A stretch of 62,037 nt of DNA from contig NZ_NNBL01000041.1 of the NCBI RefSeq assembly GCF_002803065.1, positions 1-62,037 of the forward strand, read 5' to 3'. The DNA comes from Streptomyces sp. CB01635 (lineage in GTDB: Bacteria > Actinomycetota > Actinomycetes > Streptomycetales > Streptomycetaceae). Position 1 is the first letter of the stretch, and every line of letters starts with the position of its first letter. The notes under the pieces are model-generated. The model worked only from the letters and a program-made list of their open reading frames with translations, had not been told where the DNA came from and did no database searches. Positions 1 through 7,649 of this stretch are shown here, one piece after another. The position numbers and the translations under genes were made by a program.

Positions 1-758
1 CACAGCGCGGCCAGGACGCGCAGCCCGTCAGGATCGCGTCCGTACTCGGCGGCGCGGCGGCGCAGCCCGGCGCGGACGGCGGCGGCCCGCGCCGGGCCCG
101 TCGCGTTCACCAGGGCGACGTCGGCGTGGCGCGCGGCGACGTCGTACGCGTGCCGCTCCGCGGTGTCGACGACCGTGACGGGGTGGCCCTGCGGCGGACG
201 CGGCACGATGGACGGGCCGCGCACGGAGAAGGTGCTGCCCCGGAAGTCGACGTGGTGCAGCTTCTCCCGGTCGATGAAACGTCCGGTCGCCACGTCGCGG
301 ATCTCCGCGTCGTCCTCCCAGCTGTCCCACAACCGCGTTGCCACGTCGGCGACTTCACCGGCCTCGCCCCACAGTTCCGCGGCGGGCGCTGCGGCCCTGC
401 GGCCGAAGAGGCGGGCCTCCGCCTCGGTGGCGGACACCTCGGGCCGCCAGCCGGCGCGGCCCCGGCTCACCCAGTCGAGGGTGGCGACGGCAGCCTGCAC
501 ATGGAAGGGCTCGGTGTGTGTGGTGGTGACGGTGGGGACGAGGCCGATGCGGGCGGTGGCCGGGGCGACCCGGGACAGCACGGCGAGCGCGTCGGGCCCG
601 GGCCGGCGGAAGGAGTCCCCGAGGGTGACGAAGTCCAGGGCGCCGCGTTCCGCGAGGCGCGTGAGCGTGACGTACGGGTCGGCGGCATAGTTGTCGGGCT
701 CGGGCTGGTCGACGGCCGCCGCGAGATGCAGCAGGCCGCGCCCGGTTGACGTAGTCAT
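1..758 (-). CDS. Luciferase-like FMN-dependent monooxygenase (C-terminus beyond window)
   Basis: The frame is open from an ATG at 758 to the window edge (252 codons), so the C-terminal part is missing. It reads as a bacterial luciferase-like (LLM) flavin monooxygenase of the NtaA/SnaA/DszA type. The N-terminal strand region holds DFVTLGDSFRRPG, a TARIGLVPTVTTTHTEP segment follows, then LDWVSRGRAGW (the usual 'S.GR.GWN' motif), and later GHPVTVVDTAERHAYDVAARHADVAL, where the family normally has 'P..Q.G.S..G...AA..AD.VF'. Such enzymes use FMNH2 from a partner reductase to cleave C-S or C-N bonds. It starts 47 nt after the stop of the binding-protein gene, so it is probably the last visible gene of the transport operon. 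That context suggests oxidation of an imported organosulfur compound, as YtnJ does in the Bacillus ytm operon. Substrate unknown. Confidence 0.85.
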   Translation of the reverse strand, partial: MTTSTGRGLLHLAAAVDQPEPDNYAADPYVTLTRLAERGALDFVTLGDSFRRPGPDALAVLSRVAPATARIGLVPTVTTTHTEPFHVQAAVATLDWVSRGRAGWRPEVSATEAEARLFGRRAAAPAAELWGEAGEVADVATRLWDSWEDDAEIRDVATGRFIDREKLHHVDFRGSTFSVRGPSIVPRPPQGHPVTVVDTAERHAYDVAARHADVALVNATGPARAAAVRAGLRRRAAEYGRDPDGLRVLAAL

Positions 759-805
759 GAGCAGGTCCTTGGACGAGGAAGGGGAATACGGGAGTTGCGG
801 GCGGG

Positions 806-1777
806 CTACGGCTTGGGCAGGCCGGGCGGGTTGATCTCCGACTTCTCGACCGCCTCGGTCGACAGGCCCCAGCGCTTCAGGACGCGCCCGTACGACCCGT
901 CCTTGATCACGTGGTCGAGGGCGGCGGCGTACGCGTCGACGAGTCCGCTGTCCTTCTTCGTCGTGGCGGCGATCTTGCCCTGGATCTTGTCCCCGGCGCC
1001 GGAGAGCGTGCCGATGATCTGCGACTGGCCCGCGGACTCCACGTGGTAGGCGGCGCTGGGGCTCGGGCCGAGGTAGGCGTCGATGCGGCCCGACTGGAGA
1101 GCCAGGTAGTAGTCGGTGTCCTTCTGGAAGTACTTGATGGTGACCGGCTTCAGGCCCGCCTTCTCGTCCTGCCTGCTCCAGTCGACGAGGATCTTCTCCT
1201 GGTTGGTGCCAGAGGAGACGGCGATGGTCTTCCCGGCCACGTCCTTGGGCTCCTTGACCCGCCAGCTCGTGCCCTTCTTGGCCTCGAACGCGATGTTGTC
1301 GAGCCGGTAGGTCGCGAAGTCGTACTTCTCCTTGCGCTCCTCCGTGACGGTGACGTTCGAGAAGACGGCGTCGAACTTGCCGCTGTCGAGGCCGACGAAG
1401 AGGTTCTCCCAGGACACCGGGGAGAACTCGATCTTCAGGCCGAGCGTGTCGGCGACGAGGGTCGCGATGTCGATCTCGGAGCCGATGCGGGTCTTGTCGT
1501 CGGTGGCGTAGAAGCCGAGTGGCGGCGAGGCGTCGGCGCTGCCGCCGAGCCTGAGCGTGCCGCGCTTGCGCACCGCGGCCGGCAGCTCGGCCGCGATCGC
1601 GTCGACCTTCTCGGCGCGGATGCGGTGCTGGTCGGGCCCGATGTTGATGCCGCCCACCTTCTCTGAGCCACCCTTGCCGGTGCCGGTCGCGGCATCGCTG
1701 TCACCTCCGCAGGCGGTGAGCAGGGGCGCGGCCACGAGCGCGGCGACGGACAGGGCGAGGGTGCGGCGGGACAGCAT
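806..1777 (-). CDS. ABC transporter substrate-binding lipoprotein, polar amino acid type
   Basis: A 323-residue extracytoplasmic solute-binding protein (family 3). The start at 1777 is fixed by AAAAGGAG about 7 nt upstream. A short twin-Arg-like N-terminus (MLSRRTLAL) and hydrophobic segment lead to the lipobox LLTAC near residue 23, so it should be a lipid-anchored protein outside the membrane. The family core is visible: RKRGTLRLGG, PPLGFYATDDKTRIGSEIDI, GKFDAVFSNVTVTEERKEKYDF, VAGKTIAVSSGTNQEKIL, and a C-terminal YGRVLKRWGLSTEAV. It lies 60 nt downstream of the ATPase gene in the same operon. The class binds cystine, glutamate, arginine and related compounds; the oxidase and flavoprotein neighbours favour a sulfur compound. 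It is the first of two binding proteins here (the other is at 6656). Confidence 0.92.
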   Translation of the reverse strand: MLSRRTLALSVAALVAAPLLTACGGDSDAATGTGKGGSEKVGGINIGPDQHRIRAEKVDAIAAELPAAVRKRGTLRLGGSADASPPLGFYATDDKTRIGSEIDIATLVADTLGLKIEFSPVSWENLFVGLDSGKFDAVFSNVTVTEERKEKYDFATYRLDNIAFEAKKGTSWRVKEPKDVAGKTIAVSSGTNQEKILVDWSRQDEKAGLKPVTIKYFQKDTDYYLALQSGRIDAYLGPSPSAAYHVESAGQSQIIGTLSGAGDKIQGKIAATTKKDSGLVDAYAAALDHVIKDGSYGRVLKRWGLSTEAVEKSEINPPGLPKP

Positions 1778-1837
1778 GCGTGAACTCCTTTTGATGAAAG
1801 GTGAGTTGAAAGGCGGCACGGAAACAGGGAGTGAGGG

Positions 1838-2617
1838 TCAGAGGACCTTGGAGAGGAACGCCTTCGTGCGGTCATGGCGTGGTGCGTCCAGTACGTCTCC
1901 GGGGGCGCCCTGTTCGACGATGCGGCCCTCGTCCATGAAGACGACGGTGTCGGCGACCTCGCGGGCGAAGCCGATCTCGTGCGTGACGACGATCATCGTG
2001 GTGCCCTGGAGCGCCAGGTCCTTGATGACGTCGAGGACCTCGCCGACGAGCTCCGGGTCGAGCGCCGACGTCGGCTCGTCGAAGAGCAGCAGCTTCGGTT
2101 CGAGGGCCAGCGCGCGGGCGATGGCGACGCGCTGCTGCTGCCCGCCGGAGAGCTGCTTCGGGTAGGCGTCGGCCTTGTCGGCGAGCCCGACGCGGTCGAG
2201 CAGCCTGCGCGCGCTGTCGAGCGCGTCCTTGCGGGGGCGCTTGAGGGCGGAGACCGGGGCCTCGGCGATGTTCTCCAGGACCGTGAGGTGCGGGAACAGG
2301 TTGAAGTTCTGGAAGACGAAGCCGATCTGGGTGCGCTGCTTGAGCACCTCGCGCTCGCGCAGCTCGTACAGCTTGTCTCCGGAACGGCGGTAGCCGACAA
2401 GGGAGCCGTCGACGCTGATCCAGCCGCTGTCGACCTTCTCCAGGTGGTTGATGGTGCGCAGCAGCGTGGACTTGCCCGAGCCCGACGGGCCCAGGACGAC
2501 GGTGACCTCGCCGGTCCGCACCTCCAGGTCGATCCCGCGCAGCACTTCCAGCGTGCCGAAGCTCTTGTGGACGGCCTTGATGTCGACCATGGTCCGGTCG
2601 GCGCCCGCGTCGCTCAT
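1838..2617 (-). CDS. Polar amino acid ABC transporter ATP-binding protein
   Basis: A 259-residue ABC ATPase of the GlnQ/HisP type. Visible elements are Walker A GPSGSGKST, a Q-loop in FVFQNFNLFPHLTVLEN, the signature LSGGQQQRVAIARALA, Walker B LLLFDEPTSALDPELVGEVL, and the switch His in VVTHEIGFA. These show a complete, active nucleotide-binding domain that would sit on the cytoplasmic face of the permease dimer. The ATG overlaps the upstream permease stop by four nt (ATGA), showing translational coupling; the open frame continues upstream only as an overlap. It is the only ATPase gene in the locus, so it probably energises both permeases. Confidence 0.94.
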   Translation of the reverse strand: MSDAGADRTMVDIKAVHKSFGTLEVLRGIDLEVRTGEVTVVLGPSGSGKSTLLRTINHLEKVDSGWISVDGSLVGYRRSGDKLYELREREVLKQRTQIGFVFQNFNLFPHLTVLENIAEAPVSALKRPRKDALDSARRLLDRVGLADKADAYPKQLSGGQQQRVAIARALALEPKLLLFDEPTSALDPELVGEVLDVIKDLALQGTTMIVVTHEIGFAREVADTVVFMDEGRIVEQGAPGDVLDAPRHDRTKAFLSKVL

Positions 2618-3510
2618 CGGGTGGTTCCCTTCGAGAAGTGTCGTTCTACGTAGTGCTGGAGGACGGAGAGCGCGCTGGTCAGGAGCACGTACCAGACGGT
2701 GGCGACCATCAGGAGCGGCACGACGCGCCCGTTGCGGCCGTAGATGACCTGGACCTGATAGAAGAGCTCGCCGATCGCCATGACGGAGACGATCGAGGTG
2801 CCCTTGAAGAGGGAGATCACCTCGTTGGCCGCGTTGGGCAGGATCGAGCGCATGGCCTGCGGCAGGACGATGCGGCGGATCTGCCGCAGCCGGGGGATGC
2901 CGAGCGCGGCCGCGGCCTCCAACTGGCCGCCGTCGACGGCCAGTACGCCACCGCGCACGATCTCCGCGGCGTACGCGGCCTGGTGCAGCGCGAGCCCGAG
3001 GACGGCCGCGCTCATCGCGCCGACCAGGCCCATCGTGTCGAAGGAGAGGAAGCCGGGCCCGAAGGGGATCCCGAACTGCAACTCCTTGTACAGATAGGCC
3101 AGGTTGAACCAGAAGAGCAGTTGCACGATCAGCGGGATGGAGCGGAACGCCCAGATGTAGCCGAAGGCGACGGCCTGGAGGAACCGGCTGGCCGACAGGC
3201 GCATGAAGGCCAGGACGATGCCGAGCGCGAACCCGAGGGCCGTTCCGTAGAACGTCAGCTGAAGAGTGGTCCACACCGCCTTGAGGATCACGTCGGCGGT
3301 GAAGTAGTCGGTGAACACCCCCCATTCCCAGCCGGTGTTGGTGATGAATCCGTGCGCGAACTGGGCGAGCAGCACGGCGGTCGCGACGATGGCGGCCCAG
3401 CGCCAGGGGTGGCGGACGGGCACCACCTTCAGCGCGCCGTAGTCGACGGCGCCGCCGGCTGTCGTGGCTGATGTCGTTCTGTCGATGGGTGGATCACTGG
3501 TCAGGGACAT
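2614..3510 (-). CDS. Polar amino acid ABC transporter permease (first)
   Basis: A 298-residue inner-membrane permease of the His/Glu/Gln/Arg/opine family. A hydrophilic N-terminus of about 35 residues is followed by a TM segment (AAIVATAVLLAQFAHGF). The periplasmic segment contains NTGWEWGVFTDYFTADVIL, and TMs 2-5 follow. The cytoplasmic coupling (EAA) loop reads EAAAALGIPRLRQIRRIVLPQ, typical of the family. It begins with ATG after a GAGGAA ribosome-binding site and overlaps the ATPase gene. It resembles the second permease at 5305, with the same 'F.WGV..DYFT...IL' and EAA-loop patterns, suggesting duplication and formation of a heterodimer or of two alternative transporters. Confidence 0.92.
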   Translation of the reverse strand: MSLTSDPPIDRTTSATTAGGAVDYGALKVVPVRHPWRWAAIVATAVLLAQFAHGFITNTGWEWGVFTDYFTADVILKAVWTTLQLTFYGTALGFALGIVLAFMRLSASRFLQAVAFGYIWAFRSIPLIVQLLFWFNLAYLYKELQFGIPFGPGFLSFDTMGLVGAMSAAVLGLALHQAAYAAEIVRGGVLAVDGGQLEAAAALGIPRLRQIRRIVLPQAMRSILPNAANEVISLFKGTSIVSVMAIGELFYQVQVIYGRNGRVVPLLMVATVWYVLLTSALSVLQHYVERHFSKGTTR

Positions 3511-3550
3511 GGGGGTTCCTCAAGAGGACGGAAAGGTACGGGGCCGGGGC

Positions 3551-5308
3551 TCAGGCTGCGGCGCGACAGGAGAGGTCGCGCAGGAACGCCAGGACCGCGC
3601 GTGCGGTGGCGTCGTTCTGCCGGAACGAGGGGCTGTTCGTACGCGGCCGCGTGAACGCTCCGGCGCCGCGCGCGTTCGTGTGCGGGCCGAGCGCGAAGCG
3701 GCGCGGGTGCGCCGTGCCGTCGCGGTGCAGGACGCGCCCGTCCTCGGGGTCGACCGCGAGGAGCCCGGCCGGGGTCGCCCGCGCCCCGTCCTCGTACAGC
3801 TCGCGCAGGAGCTGGTCGCGGGTGCGGGCGAGGGTGGGGTGCGGCAGACGGGCCTCGACGAGGGCGCGGGCCTCGACGACGGAGCCGGGGACGGTGGCAC
3901 TCGTCGCGCGGAAGACGCCGTCCTCCGCGGTGACCCGCATGTCCGCGCCGATGAACTTCACGACGCCTGCCCGGGAGAGCGCGAGCAGCTGCCGAAGTCG
4001 CGGCCCCGGCGGCCCGGAGGCGAGATAGCTGAAGAAGCCGTGCCACCAGGACCCGATGTCACCCAGCCGCACGACCTGCCCGTACACGGAGAGCAGACCG
4101 AGGAACACGGCGAGGTCGGGGCTGTGCGCGGGGTCGTGGCGGCGTTCGAGGTCCGCGGTGATGTAGCCGCGCAGCCCGTCCTGGAGTTCCTCGTACGAGG
4201 TGTGGCGTACGCCGTCCAGCGGGCGGTCGAGGGCCGTGAGGTCGAGGCGGTCCGCCGGGTCGGGCACGGCGGAGGCCACGAGGGCCTGGAGTCCGGCGCT
4301 CAGCGGTTCGGCTGCCGCGTACTTCTCCTCGAAGTCGGCCCAGGCGACGCGGGTGCGCTCGGGGTGGGCGGTGAACAGGCGGTGGTAGTGGGCGAAGCCC
4401 AGCTCCTTGTCGATGAGGGGCCACACGTCGCGCCGGAAGTCGTAGCCGTCGGGGCGGGCGAGGAGTTCGTCGATCTCGGCGGGGCCGAGGAAGCGGGGCA
4501 GCGGCGGGCGCTCGCCGGTCCAGTCGTAGCCGATCTTGGAGTGGTACGGGATGCCGCGCCGGGAGCCGACGTGCAGGACGGGCTCACGCCCCGAGGCGAT
4601 GTACGTGTCCCCTTCGTACCGTCCGCCGCGGCCCTCGGTCAGGAGCACCATCAGGTCGACGAAGGCCAGGCCGAAGCCGCGGACGAGGACGTCCTCGCCG
4701 GGAGCGAGCGCGGACAGATCGCTGTCCGCGGTGAAGTCGGGCGGCAGATGGACGAGCCCGTGCTCGTGAGCGTACGTCCTCAACTCCCGCTGCTCTTCGT
4801 CGAGTTCGGCGTCCAGATGGCCCTGGGCGAGGATGACGGTGTCGGCGAGGAGGGGGCGGGCGCGCCCCTCGAGCCACACCTGCTGGCGGCCCTCGCGGGG
4901 TCCGCTGACACGCAGGGCGCGGCGCGGGTGGTGGCGGACGGTGACGCCCGGCGGGAGCGCGGCCACGGACTGCTCGTACACCCAGCGCAGATAGGCGCCC
5001 TGGAGCTGCCGGTCGGCGAAGGCGCGGCCGTCGAGGTCCGCCCACTCGTGCAGGGCGGGCCCGGGGAGTACCGGACCGTCGAGCTCGACCGTGTCGTCGG
5101 TGAACATCGTGACGTCCTGGGACTGCGAGTTCATCCAGAGCAGCGGGGACTGCGCCTGCCGCCAGACCCGTCCGCCGCCCGGCGGGAACGGGTCGACGAG
5201 GTGGATGTCGAGTTCGAGGCCGGCGTGGTCGGGTGCGTTCGCGGCGATCCGCTCCAGGATGCCGGTCCCCCGCGGACCGGCTCCCACGATCACCAGTGAG
5301 GGCCTCAT
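3551..5308 (-). CDS. FAD/NAD(P)-binding flavoprotein of the transport locus
   Basis: A 585-residue protein with an N-terminal Rossmann FAD motif, LVIVGAGPRGTGILERI, followed by HLVDPFPPGGGRVWR and WMNSQSQDVTMFTDD. These match the FAD-NAD(P)-binding domain group (the Pfam NAD_binding_9 type, by memory). A second nucleotide-binding region around GEDVLVRGFGLAFVDLMVLLTEGRGG is visible mid-protein. No membrane segment or signal peptide is seen, so it is probably cytosolic. The ATG at 5308 overlaps the upstream permease stop (ATGA) and the first permease starts 40 nt downstream, so it is embedded in the operon. It might supply a redox or N/S-oxygenation step on the imported compound, or reduced flavin for the LLM monooxygenase; that role is inference. 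Confidence 0.8.
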   Translation of the reverse strand: MRPSLVIVGAGPRGTGILERIAANAPDHAGLELDIHLVDPFPPGGGRVWRQAQSPLLWMNSQSQDVTMFTDDTVELDGPVLPGPALHEWADLDGRAFADRQLQGAYLRWVYEQSVAALPPGVTVRHHPRRALRVSGPREGRQQVWLEGRARPLLADTVILAQGHLDAELDEEQRELRTYAHEHGLVHLPPDFTADSDLSALAPGEDVLVRGFGLAFVDLMVLLTEGRGGRYEGDTYIASGREPVLHVGSRRGIPYHSKIGYDWTGERPPLPRFLGPAEIDELLARPDGYDFRRDVWPLIDKELGFAHYHRLFTAHPERTRVAWADFEEKYAAAEPLSAGLQALVASAVPDPADRLDLTALDRPLDGVRHTSYEELQDGLRGYITADLERRHDPAHSPDLAVFLGLLSVYGQVVRLGDIGSWWHGFFSYLASGPPGPRLRQLLALSRAGVVKFIGADMRVTAEDGVFRATSATVPGSVVEARALVEARLPHPTLARTRDQLLRELYEDGARATPAGLLAVDPEDGRVLHRDGTAHPRRFALGPHTNARGAGAFTRPRTNSPSFRQNDATARAVLAFLRDLSCRAAA

Positions 5309-6171
5309 CGGGTGCGCTCCGAACCGCGCGCGTAGTGCCGCTCGACGTAGAACTGACCGGCGCTGAGGAGCGAGGTGACCACGACGTACCAGACGGTGGC
5401 GACCAGGAGCATCGGGATGACCTGGTAGGTGCGGTGGTAGACGAGCTGCACCGAGTAGAGCAGGTCCTGGACGGCGATGACGCTGACGATGGAGGTGCCC
5501 TTGAGGGTGCCGATCAGCATGTTCCCGGCCGGCGGCACGATGGAGCGCATGGCCTGCGGCAGGACGATCCGCCGCCAGCGCCGCAGCCGGCTCAGCCCGA
5601 GCGCCTGCGCGGCCTCGATCTGCCCGCGGTCGACGGAGAGGATCCCGCCGCGCACGACCTCCGCGGCGTACGCGGCCTCGTGCAGCGTGAGCCCGATGAT
5701 GGCGACGGTGACGGGCCCGAACAGGTCGACGGTCCTGATGCCGAGGATGTGCGGGTACAGCGCGCCGATGTTGAACCAGAACAGCAGCTGCACCAGGATC
5801 GGCATCGACCTGAACAGCCAGACGTAGCCCCAACTGACCGTGCGCAGCACGGGGTTGGCGGACAGGCGCATGACGGCGAGCAGGGTGCCGAGGGCGAAGC
5901 CGAGCGCCATGACGAGGGCGGTCAGCCAGAGGGTGAGTCCGAGTCCGCGCAGGACGGACGCCGATGTGAAGTAGTCGGCGACGACGCCCCATTGGAAGGC
6001 GTCGTTGCGGATCACCGAGTTGACGGCGAGCGCGAGGAGTACGAGGACGACGGCGGCGGCGAGCCACTGGCCGGCGCGGGGCCGGCGGACGATGCGGGGC
6101 TGTGCCTCACCGGCGCCGGCGGGCGGTCCGGCCGCCGGAGGCGCGGACTTTGCGAGTGTGTTCGAGGACAT
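5305..6171 (-). CDS. Polar amino acid ABC transporter permease (second, first gene of operon)
   Basis: A 288-residue permease of the same family as the one at 2614. It has an N-terminal hydrophilic arm, a first TM (WLAAAVVLVLLALAVNS), the NDAFQWGVVADYFTSASVL segment, and an EAA loop EAAQALGLSRLRRWRRIVLPQ. It is the promoter-proximal gene of the minus-strand operon, facing the divergent binding-protein gene across a 484-bp spacer. It overlaps the flavoprotein gene by four nt. A candidate promoter lies about 90 nt upstream. Confidence 0.91.
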   Translation of the reverse strand: MSSNTLAKSAPPAAGPPAGAGEAQPRIVRRPRAGQWLAAAVVLVLLALAVNSVIRNDAFQWGVVADYFTSASVLRGLGLTLWLTALVMALGFALGTLLAVMRLSANPVLRTVSWGYVWLFRSMPILVQLLFWFNIGALYPHILGIRTVDLFGPVTVAIIGLTLHEAAYAAEVVRGGILSVDRGQIEAAQALGLSRLRRWRRIVLPQAMRSIVPPAGNMLIGTLKGTSIVSVIAVQDLLYSVQLVYHRTYQVIPMLLVATVWYVVVTSLLSAGQFYVERHYARGSERTR

Positions 6172-6260
6172 GCGAAGGCTCCGTGGGCACTGGAATCCAG
6201 CACGGTCTTGCCTTCACACGGAACATGCGGACCGAGCCCCTCAGCAGCGGTCCCTCACCG

Positions 6261-6291
6261 AGGGTACGGGGCTCGCTCCGCTCGCTGTCAA
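6261..6291 (-). promoter_or_regulatory. Candidate promoter of the permease/flavoprotein operon
   Basis: On the minus strand TTGACA (6291-6286) is followed after 19 nt by TACCCT (6266-6261). The -35 is perfect but the spacing is longer than the optimal 17-18, so this is only a candidate. It would give an untranslated leader of about 85 nt before the ATG at 6171. Confidence 0.4.
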
Positions 6292-6362
6292 GGCTGTCCA
6301 GAGTGTGAGCTGTACGTCTCAAGTGAGTTGACGCGGAAACGGATGCCTGTTCCACTTGGCCC

Positions 6363-6434
6363 ATGCATCCGCAGCAGTGGCTGGTCACGCGCTCCCACAT
6401 CGACTTCGGTCGAGTGTGGTCGGCGTCCTGTTGA
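6363..6434 (+). CDS. Cysteine-type attenuation leader peptide
   Basis: A 23-codon frame, ATG to TGA, whose peptide ends RSHIDFGRVWSASC. The arrangement R-x-H-(V/I)-D-(L/F)-x-R-V-x-S-A-x-C just before the stop matches the short leader peptides repeatedly found in front of sulfur-assimilation and cysteine-related genes in Streptomyces (family knowledge, by memory). The single Cys codon (TGT) is the last sense codon. A TTGACG at 6329-6334 could be the -35 of a promoter placing the transcript start near the ATG. The next gene downstream is the second binding lipoprotein (6656), separated by a C-rich stretch. Ribosome stalling at Cys under sulfur starvation could therefore control read-through. 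Confidence 0.72.
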   Translation: MHPQQWLVTRSHIDFGRVWSASC

Positions 6435-6655
6435 TGCCCTTCTGACGCCCGCTGCGCGTCTGTTCTTCTCTCTTCTCCACGCTTCCTGACGCTCGCCGCG
6501 TTCTGAGCGTTTCTGCGTTTTCTGCGTTTCCCGGTGCGCCCAAGTGCGCGCACTCGTCCGCGCCTTCACACACCCACGCGTCCTCGCGTACCCCTCCCCT
6601 CCTTCTCTCGTCACCCCTGCGCGCTTGTTGTCTTCGAAGGGCAGAACTCCACGTC

Positions 6656-7618
6656 ATGCGTACGATTTTGATGTCCCGTCAGCGAATTCCGGCCGCGTTC
6701 GCGCTGATCACCGCGGCCACCCTGGCGTTGACCGGCTGCGGCTCCGGCGACCCCGGAACCTCCGCCGGCGCCGCCGCACCCGCGGGCAAGAGCGACAAGA
6801 TCCCCACGACCGACGTGGTGAAGGCCGTCAAGAAGGACGAGGCGGCGGCGAAGCTGCTGCCCGCCGACGTCCGGTCGAGCGGCAGGCTGACCGTCGGCGC
6901 CTCCATCGGCGGCACCCCGCCCGGCGCCTTCTACCTGGAGGACGGCAGGACCGCCGCCGGCCAGGACATCGACTTCGCCGACGCCGTCGCCAAGGTCCTC
7001 GGGCTGAAGCTGAAGCGGGAGGCCGCCGGTTTCGAGGCGATCCTTCCCGCGCTCGGCAGCGGCAAGTACGACCTGGGCACAGGCAACTTCGGCGTCACGG
7101 ACGAGCGGCGCAGGACGATCGACTTCGTCACGTACATCAATGACGGCCAGGGCTTCGCCGTGCGCGAGGACAGCGACCTGAAGAAGGTCACGGACCTCAG
7201 GCAGCTGTGCGGCCTGAACGTGGCGACCGGCGCGGGCACCACCTTCGAGGCGACCCTGGAGGAGAACAAGCACCTCTGCACGGACGCCGGGAAGAAGGCG
7301 TACAGCGTGAAGACGTACGCGGACCAGAGCGCGATCTGGTCGTCCCTCCAGCAGGGCAGGTCCGACGTGGTGATGAGCACCATCAACGGGCTGCGGTACG
7401 CCGTCGCCCACCAGGAGGGGCTGAGGTTCCTCAACGAGTACCACCGCCTCGACGTCGGCTTCGCCTTCAAGAAGGGCACGAAGCTGGCGCCTGCGTTCCG
7501 GGCGGCGGTGAACAAGCTGATCGCCGACGGGACGTACGACAAGATCCTGAAGAAGTGGGGCACGAGCGAGTCCGCGATCGAGAAGTCACAGATCTCACCG
7601 CCCGAGATCAAGGACTGA
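6656..7618 (+). CDS. ABC transporter substrate-binding lipoprotein (second)
   Basis: A 320-residue family 3 solute-binding protein with a signal sequence and lipobox LTGC (Cys near residue 28), then a Gly/Ala/Ser linker. Core features are SSGRLTVGASIGGTPPGAFY, GQDIDFADAVAKVLG, GKYDLGTGNFGVTDERR, and a C-terminal YDKILKKWGTSESAI. There is no strong ribosome-binding site; an in-frame ATG at 6671 (MSRQRIP) is an alternative start. Two Cys residues (in RQLCGLN and EENKHLCTDA) could form a disulfide. It is transcribed divergently from the permease/ATPase operon and probably feeds the same transporter. The leader peptide and C-rich leader upstream suggest attenuation control. Confidence 0.9.
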   Translation: MRTILMSRQRIPAAFALITAATLALTGCGSGDPGTSAGAAAPAGKSDKIPTTDVVKAVKKDEAAAKLLPADVRSSGRLTVGASIGGTPPGAFYLEDGRTAAGQDIDFADAVAKVLGLKLKREAAGFEAILPALGSGKYDLGTGNFGVTDERRRTIDFVTYINDGQGFAVREDSDLKKVTDLRQLCGLNVATGAGTTFEATLEENKHLCTDAGKKAYSVKTYADQSAIWSSLQQGRSDVVMSTINGLRYAVAHQEGLRFLNEYHRLDVGFAFKKGTKLAPAFRAAVNKLIADGTYDKILKKWGTSESAIEKSQISPPEIKD

Positions 7619-7649
7619 CGCCGGGACCCGGACCCGGAGCCCGCGGGCT

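Larger units (their letters stand above)
6172..6655. other. Divergent regulatory spacer of the sulfur-type transport locus
   Basis: This 484-bp stretch separates the two divergent transcription units. It holds a candidate minus-strand promoter (6261-6291), a minus-strand leader with adjacent short hairpins (CCCTC-GGT-GAGGG, and GGACCG/CGGTCC), a plus-strand Cys leader peptide (6363-6434), and a strikingly pyrimidine-rich, G-poor plus-strand leader from about 6435 to 6655. In 6541-6600 I count 31 C against 11 G. No known riboswitch core was recognised. Confidence 0.6.

Noticed and set aside
3464..5299. A 611-codon plus-strand open frame
   Set aside because: It lies entirely opposite the flavoprotein gene, whose FAD motif and coupling to its neighbours are clear. 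Long antisense frames are expected at this GC content.
6172..6290. Possible SAM (S-box) riboswitch in the minus-strand leader
   Set aside because: There are hairpins and a GAGGGA phrase, but the conserved S-box core and kink-turn sequences are not present.
6107..6553. Minus-strand peptide with SHCCGCMG as a polycysteine leader
   Set aside because: It has no stop soon after the Cys run and runs into the permease gene. The plus-strand frame over the same DNA has the recognised leader-peptide pattern.
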